Assembly: GCF_007828045.1 (NCBI RefSeq)
Contig: NZ_VITN01000034.1
Span: forward strand, 1-45,978
Direction of reading: 5' to 3'
Origin: Nitrospirillum amazonense
GTDB lineage: Bacteria > Pseudomonadota > Alphaproteobacteria > Azospirillales > Azospirillaceae
DNA length: 45,978 nt
How positions within the stretch are numbered: the first letter of the stretch is position 1; the number at the start of each line of letters is the position of its first letter. The position numbers and the translations under genes were made by a program. Shown piece after piece: positions 1 through 8,985 of this stretch. Under the pieces are notes generated by a model that saw only the letters and a list, made by a program, of their open reading frames with translations, was not told where the DNA came from and ran no database searches.

Positions 1-34
1 ACATCCGTCGACATGACTTCCATGGCGAATGGAA

Positions 35-148
35 CTACACCATTTCGCCAAACACACCGACCAGATTGAAGCGATAATTTATCAACAGACCCTTATCAAG
101 CAGCGCAGCCAAACGGGTTTTAGCTTCAAAAGCGCCTACGGTGGCCAT
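35..148 (-). pseudogene. Remnant of a Phd/YefM-type antitoxin gene
   Basis: A 37-codon reading frame starts at ATG 148 and stops at TAG 35. Its first 19 residues (beginning MATVGAFEAKTRL) match the usual N-terminus of Phd/YefM antitoxins, which dimerise, bind their own promoter and neutralise a partner toxin. After about residue 20 the protein departs from the family: the expected segment (a glycine-rich turn, then a strand with HGKPVA-like residues) is absent and the frame ends early. I read this as a decayed antitoxin whose toxin is missing or lies outside the window. A 7-base inverted repeat (TGGCGAA 23-29, TTCGCCA 44-50) overlaps its end. Confidence 0.45.
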
Positions 149-263
149 GCCGGATCTCAAACTGGTTGGAAGACTAGTTTAAATCGAGAGTGAGCTTTTG
201 TCCCCGGAAACTTCCCGCCCCCGCGCCCGTATCACCGGCGGTGACCGGGTTGGAAGGGTTGAC

Positions 264-1337
264 ATGGCGATATGGCGAGTGGTGCAGGTGGTGGTGTTGG
301 CGGCCTTGCTGCCCTTGTGCACCGGCTGCTTCTTCGCGGCGCGGCAGGGGGTGAAGGCGCTGCGGGGGGATAAGCCGGCGGCGCCGGCGGTCTGCGACGG
401 CACGATGCTGCCGCCGGGCATGCCGGCCGGGGTCGATGGTCCCTATGCCCTGGTGCAACATACCGTGCGGAATGCCGCCACGGGCCGCGAGGTGCAGGTC
501 TTCCTGCCGGCCCAGGCGCCCGGCCCCAGCCCGGTGATCCTGTTCGCCCACGGCTTTGGCGCCGACCGCTGGACCCTTTATGAAGGGCTGATCCGCCACT
601 TGGTCAGCCGGGGGGCTGTGGTGGTCTTCGCGCCCTATCCCACCCTGGACGCCACGCAGGACCAGCGCTATGGCGCGCTATGGGACGGCTTCACGGCGGC
701 GGTGGTGGCCGAGGGAGCGGCCATGGACCTGACCCGCGTGGGCGTCATCGGCCATTCCTTCGGTGGCGGGGCGGTGCCCTTCCTGGCCAGCCGCGCCTTC
801 GTGGATCGGGGCTGGGGCAGCCGCGGCGGTTTCATCCTGATGCTGGCGCCCTGGTACAGCTATGGCACCAGCGACAATGACCTCGCCCACCTGCCGTCCT
901 GGATCCTGCGCGGCTGGCAGGTCTATGACAGCGACACCGTGAATGACCAGCGCATGGCGGCTGACCTCTACGCGCACACGCCGCCCACGGCCGGGCGCTA
1001 TTTCTTCCAGGCCAATTCCGGCACGGTCAGCCTGCCCAAGGGGGCCGCCTGCCCGCTGACGGCCGACCATCGCACGCCCGTCCAGGGCAATTCCCCGCTG
1101 CTGCAACGCCTGGCCGTCTATCCGGTGGTGGATGCGCTGGCCGACCAGGCCTTCACGCCCAGCGCCGACACGGCGGCGAAGCTGGCGGCCCTGGGGCACC
1201 AAGGCGACGGCGGATACCATCCCCTGGTGCGTGAGGACACGCCCGCCCCAGCCAAGGCGCAGGATGCCTACCGCTGGCCCTGGACGCATCCCCGCAATCC
1301 TCGCCAAGGGCCTCGCCAGGGCGAAGGCCTGCCCTGA
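264..1337 (+). CDS. Probable lipoprotein alpha/beta hydrolase (dienelactone-hydrolase/chlorophyllase-like)
   Basis: This 357-residue protein is an exported alpha/beta-fold hydrolase of unknown substrate. The N-terminus has a basic start, a hydrophobic stretch (residues 5-18) and LCTGC ending at Cys22, a near-canonical lipobox, so a periplasm-facing lipoprotein is likely. The nucleophile elbow GHSFGG places Ser165; the preceding segment FAHGFGAD fits the oxyanion-hole region. ATG 264 follows a GGAAGGG ribosome-binding sequence about 7 bases upstream. An in-frame TTG at 198 would add residues before the signal sequence and is less likely. The stop at 1337 directly abuts the stop codon of the convergent gene at 1338. 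Substrate cannot be inferred; esterase or lactonase activity is a family guess. Confidence 0.72.
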   Translation: MAIWRVVQVVVLAALLPLCTGCFFAARQGVKALRGDKPAAPAVCDGTMLPPGMPAGVDGPYALVQHTVRNAATGREVQVFLPAQAPGPSPVILFAHGFGADRWTLYEGLIRHLVSRGAVVVFAPYPTLDATQDQRYGALWDGFTAAVVAEGAAMDLTRVGVIGHSFGGGAVPFLASRAFVDRGWGSRGGFILMLAPWYSYGTSDNDLAHLPSWILRGWQVYDSDTVNDQRMAADLYAHTPPTAGRYFFQANSGTVSLPKGAACPLTADHRTPVQGNSPLLQRLAVYPVVDALADQAFTPSADTAAKLAALGHQGDGGYHPLVREDTPAPAKAQDAYRWPWTHPRNPRQGPRQGEGLP

Positions 1338-2372
1338 TCAGCGGGCCACTGGCACCACCCGTTGGTCGATGGCGCCGAAGACGCTGCCACCGTCGGCCAG
1401 CTTCACCTCCATGCGCACCCGGTCGCCATAGCGCATGAAGGGGGTCTTGGGCTCCCCCTCATCCAGGATCTCGATGCCCCGCCGCTCGGCGATGCAACTG
1501 GACCCCACGGTGCGATAGCTGTCGTTGGACACGGTGCCAGAGCCGATGATGGTGCCGGCGCACAGATCCCGCGTGCGGGCGGCATGGGCGATCAGCTCAT
1601 GGAAGCCGAAGGCCATGGCCCCGCCCTCGGCGGCGCCGAAGCGCTGGCCGTTGAACCACACGTCCAGCGGCCGGTGCACGCGGCCGGCCCGCCATGCGTC
1701 CCCCAGCTCATCCGGCGTCACCGCCACCGGGGCCACGCTGCAGGGCGGCTTGGCCTGCACCCAGCCGAAACCGGTTTTCATCTCGCGCGGCGCCAGCACG
1801 CGCAGCGACCAGTCGTTGATCTGCACCACCAGGCGGACGTGGGCCAGGGCCTGTTCCGCCGTCACGCCCAGGGGCACGGCGCCGGTGATGACGCCGAACT
1901 CCCCCTCGAAATCGATGCCGTCCGCCTCCGACGGCAGGGCCACATCCTCGGTCGCCGCCAGGAAGCGGTCGGAGACGCCCTGGTACATCAGGGGCTCCGC
2001 CCCCTGCACGTTATCGATCTTGAACACCTTGGCCATCAGCTCGCCATGGCTGAGATAGGCGGAACCGTCCAGCCACTGCCAGGCGCGGGGCAGGGGGGCC
2101 AGGGCCTGGGTGGGGTCGAAGGGGAAGGTGTCGCGGCCGATATTGACGGCGTCGTAAAGGGCCTGGAGCGCGGGGGCGACCGTGTCCCAGCGCTCGACGG
2201 CGTCCTGCAGGGTGGCCGCGATGCCGTCGGCATAGGCGGCACGGCGCAGGTCTCGGGACACGACGGCCAGACGGCCGTCACGGCCGCTGTTGGTCAAGGC
2301 ACGGCCGTCACGGCCGCTGTTGGTCAAGGCACGGCCGTCGCGGGTCTCGTTGGGCAGGGTGGCGAACTTCAT
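1338..2372 (-). CDS. Fumarylacetoacetate hydrolase family protein
   Basis: This 344-residue enzyme belongs to the FAH family, which cleaves C-C bonds of diketo acids such as fumarylacetoacetate at the end of homogentisate breakdown. The N-terminal FAA_hydrolase_N-like part (RDGRLAVVSRDLRR) precedes the catalytic domain. Metal ligands of the family are visible as E156 and E158 (FEGEFGV) and D187 (QINDWS); GSGTVSN near the C-terminus is also typical. ATG 2372 starts the conserved MKFATLPN segment 11 bases after the stop of the upstream hydrolase, so the two form one transcript. Residues about 14-33 hold a tandem repeat inserted into the N-terminal strand. The two-domain layout suggests true fumarylacetoacetase, but other acylpyruvate substrates remain possible. 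Confidence 0.85.
   Translation of the reverse strand: MKFATLPNETRDGRALTNSGRDGRALTNSGRDGRLAVVSRDLRRAAYADGIAATLQDAVERWDTVAPALQALYDAVNIGRDTFPFDPTQALAPLPRAWQWLDGSAYLSHGELMAKVFKIDNVQGAEPLMYQGVSDRFLAATEDVALPSEADGIDFEGEFGVITGAVPLGVTAEQALAHVRLVVQINDWSLRVLAPREMKTGFGWVQAKPPCSVAPVAVTPDELGDAWRAGRVHRPLDVWFNGQRFGAAEGGAMAFGFHELIAHAARTRDLCAGTIIGSGTVSNDSYRTVGSSCIAERRGIEILDEGEPKTPFMRYGDRVRMEVKLADGGSVFGAIDQRVVPVAR
2271..2340. repeat. 30-bp in-frame tandem repeat inside the FAH gene
   Basis: Two perfect 30-base copies (2271-2300 and 2301-2330, unit starting ACGGCCGTCACGGCCGCTGT) are followed by the first 10 bases of a third copy with one change. On the coding strand this yields two consecutive RDGRALTNSG decapeptides before RDGRLAVVSRD. 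The frame is kept, so the enzyme gains 20 residues. The arrangement is what slipped-strand replication would produce. Confidence 0.9.
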
Positions 2373-2383
2373 CGGATATTCCT

Positions 2384-3538
2384 TCAGCCCACGTTTCCGC
2401 CAAACGTCTCGGCGATCCAGTCGGCGATGTAGTCGCGGCCGAAGGACATGTTGTCCACGCCGACATGCTCGATGCCGCCCTCGCGCGGGGTGAAGATCTT
2501 CAGCTCGCGCTTGGGGCTGTTGACCAGCTGGTCGTAGGTCTGGTGGGCGTAGTCCAGGCTGATCTGGCGATCGTTCTGGCCGTGGGTGACCAGGAAGGGC
2601 ACCTTGATGCGCTCCACCACGCCGTTCAGGGTCATGCCTTCCGCCTTGGCGAAGAAGTCGTCCATGTCCTGGGCGCCGAACACCCAGCTGACATGGGCCC
2701 AGTAATGCGGCACGGGGTTTTCCCCCTCGCGCGCCAGGCGCTTGTGCTGCACCTCGGCCCAGTTGTGGTTGGCGCCCCAGACGACACCCAGGGCGAAGCG
2801 CGGCTCGAACGCCACGGCGCGCGGGGTGTAATAGCCGCCCAGGGAAATGCCGGCCATGCCGATGCGCTTGGGATCGACGTCGTCCTGCGTCTCCAGCCAA
2901 TCCACCACCTTGGACGCCCACTCCTCCGATTTGTGGGTGGCGGGCAGGTTGTGCAGGCGCAGGGCCTCGCCGCTGCCCGGCTGGTCGATGCACAGGGTGG
3001 AGACGCCCCGGCGCAGCAGCGCGTGCGGCAGACGGGACCAGTACAGCAGCTCCTTGCAGCTATCCAGGCCGTTGACGTAGACGACCACGGGCTTGGGGCC
3101 GGGGCCCGGCGCCCGGGTGTACAGGCCGGCGATGACGCTGCCCTGGTAGGGGATCTCGATGCGCTCGGCATTCTCCTTGCCCAGCACCATGGCGCGGCGG
3201 AAGCTGTCCTGCGCCTTGGCATAGGTGTCGGCCCGGCCGGGATGGCCGTGGCCCTGCATGCGCTCCGCCGTCGTGTAATAGAGCGAGGCGCGCTGCAGCT
3301 TGGTGCCAGCGGAGAAGTTGCGGCCCCGGGCCTCATCCTCGGCGGCCAGATCCACCAGCTTGTCGGCCATGGCCACCCAGTGCTTCAGGAACTCCCCCGT
3401 GCCGGTATCCTCCCCGCGCGCCGCCGCGTCGCGCAGCGGCCGGCACATCTCATCGATCTCACCGATCTGGGCGCCGGACTCGATGGCGATGTCCACCGAC
3501 AGGTTCCAGACGTAATTCTTGGGGAAGTATTCGAACAT
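2384..3538 (-). CDS. FrsA-like alpha/beta hydrolase (2,6-dihydroxypseudooxynicotine hydrolase type)
   Basis: A 384-residue cytosolic alpha/beta hydrolase with a large helical N-terminal part (residues 1-150) ahead of the catalytic fold. The order is strand PVVVYVNGLDSCKE (oxyanion hole), then GISLGGYY carrying nucleophile Ser232, an acid in THGQNDRQ, and a C-terminal His in GGIEHVG. This layout resembles the FrsA/DUF1100 group, which includes the C-C bond hydrolase of nicotine breakdown. ATG 3538 is preceded by an AGGAC ribosome-binding sequence; longer frames to 3715 run into low-quality coding sequence. It is upstream in the same unit as the FAH family gene, so the pair may act successively on a ring-cleavage product. 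The actual substrate is unknown. Confidence 0.78.
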   Translation of the reverse strand: MFEYFPKNYVWNLSVDIAIESGAQIGEIDEMCRPLRDAAARGEDTGTGEFLKHWVAMADKLVDLAAEDEARGRNFSAGTKLQRASLYYTTAERMQGHGHPGRADTYAKAQDSFRRAMVLGKENAERIEIPYQGSVIAGLYTRAPGPGPKPVVVYVNGLDSCKELLYWSRLPHALLRRGVSTLCIDQPGSGEALRLHNLPATHKSEEWASKVVDWLETQDDVDPKRIGMAGISLGGYYTPRAVAFEPRFALGVVWGANHNWAEVQHKRLAREGENPVPHYWAHVSWVFGAQDMDDFFAKAEGMTLNGVVERIKVPFLVTHGQNDRQISLDYAHQTYDQLVNSPKRELKIFTPREGGIEHVGVDNMSFGRDYIADWIAETFGGNVG

Positions 3539-3856
3539 GGGGTCCTGGCCTCTGGTCGCGAAAGGGACGCTGGGCCTGGGGCGGCGGGCTGGACCACGGG
3601 GATGGGGCGGCACCCGTGGTGACCGCTCGGGGGGCATGGTTCCGCCCCCACAGTCGCTTTCCCTCCCGCCGTCCGCCGGTGGTCCTTGGGGCACCAACGA
3701 TACGCACGGGTGCACCCTGACGCGGGGTTAGGCATTTGTGAAATCGAACGATGCGATGGGGCGCTAACGGTTTGGGTGATGGTGCGGTGCCGCCTGCCGA
3801 ATGCCGCGTCCGGTCCCCACCTGCCGCTGACAGGCGGAGACCGGACGCGGGCTGTG
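3539..3856. other. Intergenic region between chemoreceptor and hydrolase
   Basis: This 318-base gap follows the chemoreceptor gene and precedes the hydrolase gene, both on the minus strand. Besides the hairpin at 3804-3850 it should contain the hydrolase promoter. I see no convincing coding sequence on either strand; the short frames across it have no ribosome-binding site and no recognisable protein. Confidence 0.5.
3804..3850 (-). terminator. Hairpin after the chemoreceptor gene
   Basis: A perfect 12-bp inverted repeat (CCGCGTCCGGTC at 3804-3815 and its complement at 3839-3850) begins 7 bases downstream of the chemoreceptor stop codon, and inner bases extend the stem imperfectly. There is no run of T after it, so it is either a stem that protects the mRNA end or a terminator needing a factor. 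Confidence 0.5.
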
Positions 3857-6037
3857 TCACGCCGCGCGGATCTTGGCAAGGAAGCCATCGACGGCCTGAC
3901 CCAGCCGCCCGGTTTCGTGGGAAATCTCGCCAGAGACCTTCATGACCTGGCTTGCCGCCTCCCGCGTGTCCGCCGCGGCCTGGGTGACGCCCTGGATGGT
4001 GGCCGTGACCTCCTGCGTTCCGCTGGCCGCCTGTTGAACGTTGCGGGCGATTTCGGCGGTGGCCGCGTTCTGCTCCTCCACCGCCGAGGCGATGCCCGTC
4101 GTGATGCTGCGCATTTCCTCGATCACCCGGCCCACGCCTTGGATGGTGGTCGCCGATTCTCGCGCCACCTGCTGCATGTTGGCGATTTGCTGAGCGATCT
4201 CGTCGGTCGCCTTGGCCGTCTGGTTGGCCAGGGTTTTGACTTCCGATGCCACGACGGCAAAGCCCTTGCCGGCGTCACCCGCCCGTGCCGCCTCGATGGT
4301 GGCGTTCAGCGCCAGCAGGTTGGTCTGCCCCGCGATGGAGGAGATCAGCTCCACCACGTTGCCGATCTTCTCGGCCGCCGTGGTCAGACCCATGATCTGG
4401 ACGTTGGCCGCGTCCGCCGTGCGTACCGCGTCCGTGGCGATGGTCGTGGACTTGGCCACCTGGCTGGCGATCTCCTTGATCGAGACAGACAATTCTTCCG
4501 TGGCGGCGGCGACGGTCTGCACGTTGGCGCTGGCCTCCTGCGAGCCTTCGGCCACCAGATTGGCCTGGCTGTTGGTCTGGTCGGCCGTAGCCGTCATGCT
4601 GGTGGCGGCCCCACCCATCTGGTCGGCGGCCCCGCTCAGGGTGGCCACCACCGCCTTAACGCTCGCTTCCAGCTCGCTCGCCATGCGGCCCAGGGTCTCC
4701 CGTCGTTCCGCCTCGGCGGCGGCTTGCATGGCGCCGCGTTCCTCCTCGGCACGCCTCAGGTCGGCCGCCATCTTGTTCAATGCCTGTGCCAGGGTTCCGG
4801 TCTCGTCCAGCTGATCGACCACCAGGTCCTTGTCCGCCCGGCCGGCGGCCACATCCTCGGCGAAGTGGGCGCTGGCACGAATGGGTCGGGCGATGCCGCG
4901 GGCCACAAACCACATGCCGCCAACCGCGCCGGCGGCGATGGCCAGTGCCACGACCAGCTGTAGCGCCGTGTCGCGGTTGCCGCGATGCAGCAGCGCGCCG
5001 TCGAGGGCCGTCGCCTCTGCCATCGCCACAGCCCGCGGCACGTCCACCAGCACGGACCAGGGCGTCTTGGTCCGGCCTAGGGTGATGGGGGCGAACGCCT
5101 TGATGGAGTCGGACGCCGCGTCCATCGTCACCTGCTGCTTGCCGGCCTGGATGACCGCCAGATCGGCCTGCCAGTTGTGGTCGAAGCGCTCGAAGGAACT
5201 GCCGATGGCGTCCGGATGTTCGCTGGACGCGACGATTAGCCCCATGTGGCTGATGATGGTGACTGACGCCTTGCCGCTGAAGACGGAGGCCTTCACCTGT
5301 TCGGCCAGATGCTGCACGAACGACAGGTCGAAGTCGGCACCGGCGACGCCGCGGAATTTGCCGTCGATCATGATCGGCACCGACATGGTGGCCAGATAGA
5401 CGTTCTTGCCCTGCACGATGTAGGGCAGGGGGTCCAGAATGCTTTCGCCGCCGCCGCCCTGCGGCCCGATATACCATCCGCCCTTCATGACGCCGTTGGG
5501 ATGCAGCGCGTGGCTATCGTATTCCACCAGCGGCTGGATGGCGATGTGGCCCGAAGCGTCGCGCGTCCAATAGGGCAGGAAGCGTCCCGTGCCGTCGGAA
5601 CCCACGTCATGCCGGTCCTTGAAGGCGGTGTCCTGGCCATCCAGGGCATCGGGCTCCCAGGCGCTGTAGGTCCCGTTGAACCGGGGGTTGGCCTTCAGGA
5701 CGTTCAGCAGGACGGCGTTGAACTGCGCGCGCCGCAGGGCTGGCGCGGTGCTGATCTTGTCCTGGGCGTCGGCCAGAACCTCAAACGCGCGGGCCATGTC
5801 ACGGGCACTGTCGAACGCCCCATCGAGGGTGGAGCGGATGATGCCGGCCTGGGTGGAGGCCAGGGTCTGCAGACCCTCCCGCGTCTTGCTATCGGTCAGT
5901 TCCCCGACTTGCTCGCCAACGAAGGCCTTGGTGTTGCTGGACGCGACCAGTCCATAGCCGACCAGGGCGCCCGTCGCTCCCAAAACGCACAGGGCGGAAA
6001 GTAAACTGATCTTGGTCTGTAAGGATTTGAAACGCAT
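3857..6037 (-). CDS. Methyl-accepting chemotaxis protein with dCache-type sensor
   Basis: This 726-residue membrane chemoreceptor senses a ligand outside the inner membrane and controls CheA. A first membrane helix lies at residues 9-30. A long periplasmic domain (about 31-350) has dCache features: [23 protein letters not shown] and [12 protein letters not shown] second helix (about 353-376) leads to a HAMP domain and then the coiled-coil signalling domain (about 470-726), with the highly conserved hairpin tip region [18 protein letters not shown] near residue 595. Gln/Glu/Ala-rich repeats in the signalling arms suit adaptation methylation. No CheR-binding pentapeptide is at the C-terminus. 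It stands alone, with no che genes nearby. The ligand is unknown; dCache domains often bind amino acids or organic acids. Confidence 0.95.
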   Translation of the reverse strand: MRFKSLQTKISLLSALCVLGATGALVGYGLVASSNTKAFVGEQVGELTDSKTREGLQTLASTQAGIIRSTLDGAFDSARDMARAFEVLADAQDKISTAPALRRAQFNAVLLNVLKANPRFNGTYSAWEPDALDGQDTAFKDRHDVGSDGTGRFLPYWTRDASGHIAIQPLVEYDSHALHPNGVMKGGWYIGPQGGGGESILDPLPYIVQGKNVYLATMSVPIMIDGKFRGVAGADFDLSFVQHLAEQVKASVFSGKASVTIISHMGLIVASSEHPDAIGSSFERFDHNWQADLAVIQAGKQQVTMDAASDSIKAFAPITLGRTKTPWSVLVDVPRAVAMAEATALDGALLHRGNRDTALQLVVALAIAAGAVGGMWFVARGIARPIRASAHFAEDVAAGRADKDLVVDQLDETGTLAQALNKMAADLRRAEEERGAMQAAAEAERRETLGRMASELEASVKAVVATLSGAADQMGGAATSMTATADQTNSQANLVAEGSQEASANVQTVAAATEELSVSIKEIASQVAKSTTIATDAVRTADAANVQIMGLTTAAEKIGNVVELISSIAGQTNLLALNATIEAARAGDAGKGFAVVASEVKTLANQTAKATDEIAQQIANMQQVARESATTIQGVGRVIEEMRSITTGIASAVEEQNAATAEIARNVQQAASGTQEVTATIQGVTQAAADTREAASQVMKVSGEISHETGRLGQAVDGFLAKIRAA

Positions 6038-6086
6038 GGCAGCTTCCTGGATTACGGGGGCCGGCGAAGTCGGCGTCTATCCAGGG

Positions 6087-6127
6087 AAGATACATAGGTA
6101 GGTCCGTTGTCAGGTGATCCAGATCAA
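6087..6127 (-). promoter_or_regulatory. FNR/FixK-like box and putative -10 upstream of the chemoreceptor
   Basis: On the minus strand TTGATCTGGATCAC (6127-6114) matches the FNR/FixK anaerobox TTGAT-N4-ATCAA at 9 of 10 defined positions. About 31 bases further on, a TATCTT hexamer (6092-6087) could serve as the -10 element, close to the spacing expected when the activator sits at -41.5. This would place transcription start near 6079, some 40 bases before ATG 6037. The match is visible; the regulatory reading is inferred. Confidence 0.4.
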
Positions 6128-6371
6128 AGGATAATGGTTAATTGCCTTGATCATATACCAACGGATATATTCACATCATGATACCACTTCCAGATCGATG
6201 ACTATTTCAAAATAATAAATGAATAACTATCGTTAACATCGTTCTGAGATTGACTTCATTCAGTACCATCGCACCGCATGCCGGGTGCCGATCAGTCGGC
6301 GGTCGGGCCATTTCCTTTGCCGAAGGGTGGGATGCTCTTTCTGCGATGGTGCTCCCGTGATTTCTATCACG

Positions 6372-6406
6372 CAAAAAAGGGCCGCCGGCGGGAAGTCCGG
6401 CGGCCC
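6372..6406 (-). terminator. Rho-independent terminator of the TonB receptor gene
   Basis: A perfect 10-bp GC-only stem (GGGCCGCCGG at 6379-6388 with its complement at 6397-6406, 8-base loop) is followed on the minus strand by TTTTTTG (6378-6372). It lies about 90 bases after the stop codon of the receptor gene ending at 6499, so it is oriented to end that transcript. Confidence 0.85.
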
Positions 6407-6498
6407 CGAGGTGCCTTCCAGGGGGCCAACCCGAGGAAGGGAACTGGGGAACGATCACCCCATCTCCGTGGTACGGCCGGGGCGGGGTGGTCCCGACA

Positions 6499-8985
6499 TC
6501 AGAAATCGTATTTCAGGCGCACATAATAATAGCCGCCGTCATAGCCGTAGGGGCTGCTGAAGGAGTATTGCTGGCCGACGCCATAGGTGCCGAACTCCGG
6601 CCGGATTTTGGCGGGATATTTATCGCCCACGTTCTGGCCGCCGATGCTGGCGGTCAGGTCGTCCAGCACCTTGTATGAGACCTCGGCGTCGAAGATCCAG
6701 GCGGGATCGAAGTTCTGGCCCAGGCAGGTGGTGCCGCAGATGCTGACGTTATCCTCCCAGGCGCCGAAATAGCTGGCGCGGCCCAGGATGCTGAACTTGC
6801 CGATGTCCCACACGCCGGTCAGCGTGGCGCGGTAGTGCGGGCTTTCGTTCTGCAGGTCCTGCACCTGGCCCAGCCCAATGACCGTGGGGTTGTACTTGGT
6901 GACGACCGTGTGGTTGATGTTCATGGCCGCGGTGGCGTGCAACTCGCCCGCCGTATCCAGGTCGAAGGTCTTGTTGGCGACGATGTCCACACCCTGGGTG
7001 CGGGTGTCGAAGCCGTTGGCGAAGTAGTTCACCTGGCCGCCCACGCCCACCGCCGCCAGCGCCGGCTGGGCCACAATGTCGGCCGCCGTCACCGAATAGG
7101 TGCTGGTGATGCCGATGCGGTCCTCGACCTTGATGTTGTAGTAGTCGACGGTCAGGTTGACCTTGTAGGGCAGGTCGAAGACCAGGCCGCCGGCGATGTT
7201 GAACGAGGTCTCGGGCTTCAGCGCCTGGGCGCCGTAATAGCGGGCGATGGCGCTGCCCACGGGGTAGGTGCCCTGTTCCACCGGGTTGCCGTTCTGGAAG
7301 ATGGTGGTGACCTTGGACACGTTCTCCTGGCCCGGCGTGGGCGCGCGGAAGCCGGTGTTGACGGAGGAGCGGACGGCCAGCCAGTCGGTCAGCTGGTAGC
7401 GGCCGGTGACCTTCCAGTTGGTGGTGTCGCCGAAGTCGCTGAAATCCTCATAGCGCAGGGCGAAGCCCAGGCTCAGATCCTTGATCACGTCCGCTTCGGC
7501 GTCGGCGTAGAAGGCGTAGTTGCTGCGCGGAAACTGGCCGGCGTCGGTGGGGGTGAAGCCCGGCATGCCGTTGGACCCCACCGGCACGTAGGCGGCATAG
7601 GCGCCGGAGGTGTAGGACGCGGCGTCACCCGGGGTGATGGTGTAGGTCTCGCGCCGGTATTCCGCGCCGCCCGCCAGGGTCAGGGGGCTGGCCAGCCAAT
7701 CGATGTGGACCGGGTAGGTCAGGTCCAGGTTGAGGTCCGTCTCCTCCTGCGTCTGGGTGCCCACGTAGAACTGGGTGGGGCTGACGGGACCCAGCGAGGG
7801 GTTGACGGTATTGGTCAGGTTATAGCGCACCTCATCCCGGCCATAGCTGGCGCTGGCGTCGATGATCAGGCCGGATTTCAGCGTGGTCTTGTAGCCGCCG
7901 GTGATGCTGCTATCCAGGATGTCGCCGTAGAACCAGGGATGGTAGCCGCCGGGGTAGACGCTGGCCCAGGAGAAATTGCCGCCGCTGGTCAGGGGGAAGG
8001 TCGTGCCCAGCCAGCTGCTGACCGGGTCGCGGTAGTAGAAGCTTTCCTTCTCGTTGCTGTGGCCGAAGTTGCCGAACAGGTAGATTTTGGAGTTGTCGGT
8101 CAGGTCGACGCCGCTGTTGATAAACAGGCGTTCGGCCTCCACCGCGTTGTCGCCCCAGCGTTGGTTGGGCGTGGGATAGCCCTTGGGGCCCGGATTGTAG
8201 CCGGACGCCTTCAGGTCGGTGACATCGCTGCGCTCCACACCCCGGTCGGTGGGGTCGTTCTTCTGGTACTCGGCGCTGATGTTGACGAAGCCGCGATCGC
8301 CCAAGGGCAGGCCGGAATTCACCTGGATGTGGCCGGTGGCGCCGTCGCCGGCATAGTCCTGGCCCCACTGCACGATGACGCTGCCGCCGTCGGCGGCATC
8401 CTTCAGGGTGAAGTTCATGACGCCGGCGATGGCGTCCGACCCGTATTGGGCGGAGGCGCCGTCGCGCAGCACCTCCAGCTGCTTGATGGCGATGGCCGGG
8501 ATCTGGTTCAGGTCGGCCCCTTGCGAGCCCGAGGTCTGGGCGTCGCCGGCGATCTGCACCAGGGCCGAGCGGTGGAACCGCTTGCCGTTGATCAGCACCA
8601 GGGTTTCATCCGGCGGCAGGCCGCGCAGCGTCGGCGGGCGCACGATGCCCGAACCGTCGTCGCTGGAGAAATGGCCGACGTTGAAGGAGGGCACCAGGGT
8701 GCGGATCAGGTCTTGCGTGTCGCTGCCGGCTTGGCGCTCCAAATCCTCCGGCGTGAAGACATCGACGGGGGAGGGGCTGTCGGCCACCGAGCGGTCGATA
8801 CGGCGTGTGCCGGTGACGACGATCTCGCTGAGGTTGTCCGCGTCGGCGGGTGCCGTCGCGGCCCAGGCCCCGGATGACATCGGAATAGAGGCCAGCGCCG
8901 TGCCGGCCAGAAGAGTCAGCGCAGTAAAAACGCGCGCACGTCGCCATTCATGCGCGGACCACCGCGCACTGCCGCAAAATCCCAT
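6499..8985 (-). CDS. TonB-dependent outer-membrane receptor
   Basis: An 828-residue outer-membrane active transporter. After a signal sequence (hydrophobic core AVF..LLAGTALASIP region, cleavage near AWA-AT) comes a TonB-box-like LSEIVVTGTRR, a plug domain with LRGLPPDETLVLINGKR and GASAQYGSDAIAGVMNF, and a 22-strand barrel ending in the terminal aromatic motif YYYVRLKYDF. ATG 8985 is preceded by GGGAG. The plug resembles receptors for larger plant or aromatic compounds rather than classical siderophore receptors, but substrate cannot be read from sequence. It stands downstream of the dioxygenase/Rieske pair on the same strand, separated by about 200 bases, so a catabolic link is possible but not shown. 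A strong terminator follows it. Confidence 0.93.
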   Translation of the reverse strand: MGFCGSARWSAHEWRRARVFTALTLLAGTALASIPMSSGAWAATAPADADNLSEIVVTGTRRIDRSVADSPSPVDVFTPEDLERQAGSDTQDLIRTLVPSFNVGHFSSDDGSGIVRPPTLRGLPPDETLVLINGKRFHRSALVQIAGDAQTSGSQGADLNQIPAIAIKQLEVLRDGASAQYGSDAIAGVMNFTLKDAADGGSVIVQWGQDYAGDGATGHIQVNSGLPLGDRGFVNISAEYQKNDPTDRGVERSDVTDLKASGYNPGPKGYPTPNQRWGDNAVEAERLFINSGVDLTDNSKIYLFGNFGHSNEKESFYYRDPVSSWLGTTFPLTSGGNFSWASVYPGGYHPWFYGDILDSSITGGYKTTLKSGLIIDASASYGRDEVRYNLTNTVNPSLGPVSPTQFYVGTQTQEETDLNLDLTYPVHIDWLASPLTLAGGAEYRRETYTITPGDAASYTSGAYAAYVPVGSNGMPGFTPTDAGQFPRSNYAFYADAEADVIKDLSLGFALRYEDFSDFGDTTNWKVTGRYQLTDWLAVRSSVNTGFRAPTPGQENVSKVTTIFQNGNPVEQGTYPVGSAIARYYGAQALKPETSFNIAGGLVFDLPYKVNLTVDYYNIKVEDRIGITSTYSVTAADIVAQPALAAVGVGGQVNYFANGFDTRTQGVDIVANKTFDLDTAGELHATAAMNINHTVVTKYNPTVIGLGQVQDLQNESPHYRATLTGVWDIGKFSILGRASYFGAWEDNVSICGTTCLGQNFDPAWIFDAEVSYKVLDDLTASIGGQNVGDKYPAKIRPEFGTYGVGQQYSFSSPYGYDGGYYYVRLKYDF

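Larger units (their letters stand above)
6038..6498. other. AT-rich intergenic region upstream of the chemoreceptor
   Basis: About 460 bases separate the chemoreceptor start from the end of the next TonB receptor gene. Bases 6100-6260 are much richer in A and T than anything nearby, which suits a promoter or a nucleoid-protein binding area. It also holds the FNR-like box (6114-6127) and the terminator of the TonB receptor (6372-6406). No credible gene is seen; an 83-codon minus-strand frame at 6207-6458 crosses the terminator and resembles nothing. Confidence 0.55.

Noticed and set aside
2290-2340. Possible CRISPR from the repeats in the FAH gene
   Set aside because: The units are contiguous with no spacers and are in frame within a protein gene; this is a tandem duplication.
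6207-6458. An 83-codon minus-strand ORF in the AT-rich gap
   Set aside because: It overlaps the rho-independent terminator of the receptor gene and lacks a good start or similarity.
6835-8877. A 680-codon plus-strand open frame across the TonB receptor gene
   Set aside because: It is the antisense shadow of a GC-rich gene; it has low-complexity His/Gly/Val/Gln-rich sequence and no recognisable domain, while the minus strand encodes a complete receptor.
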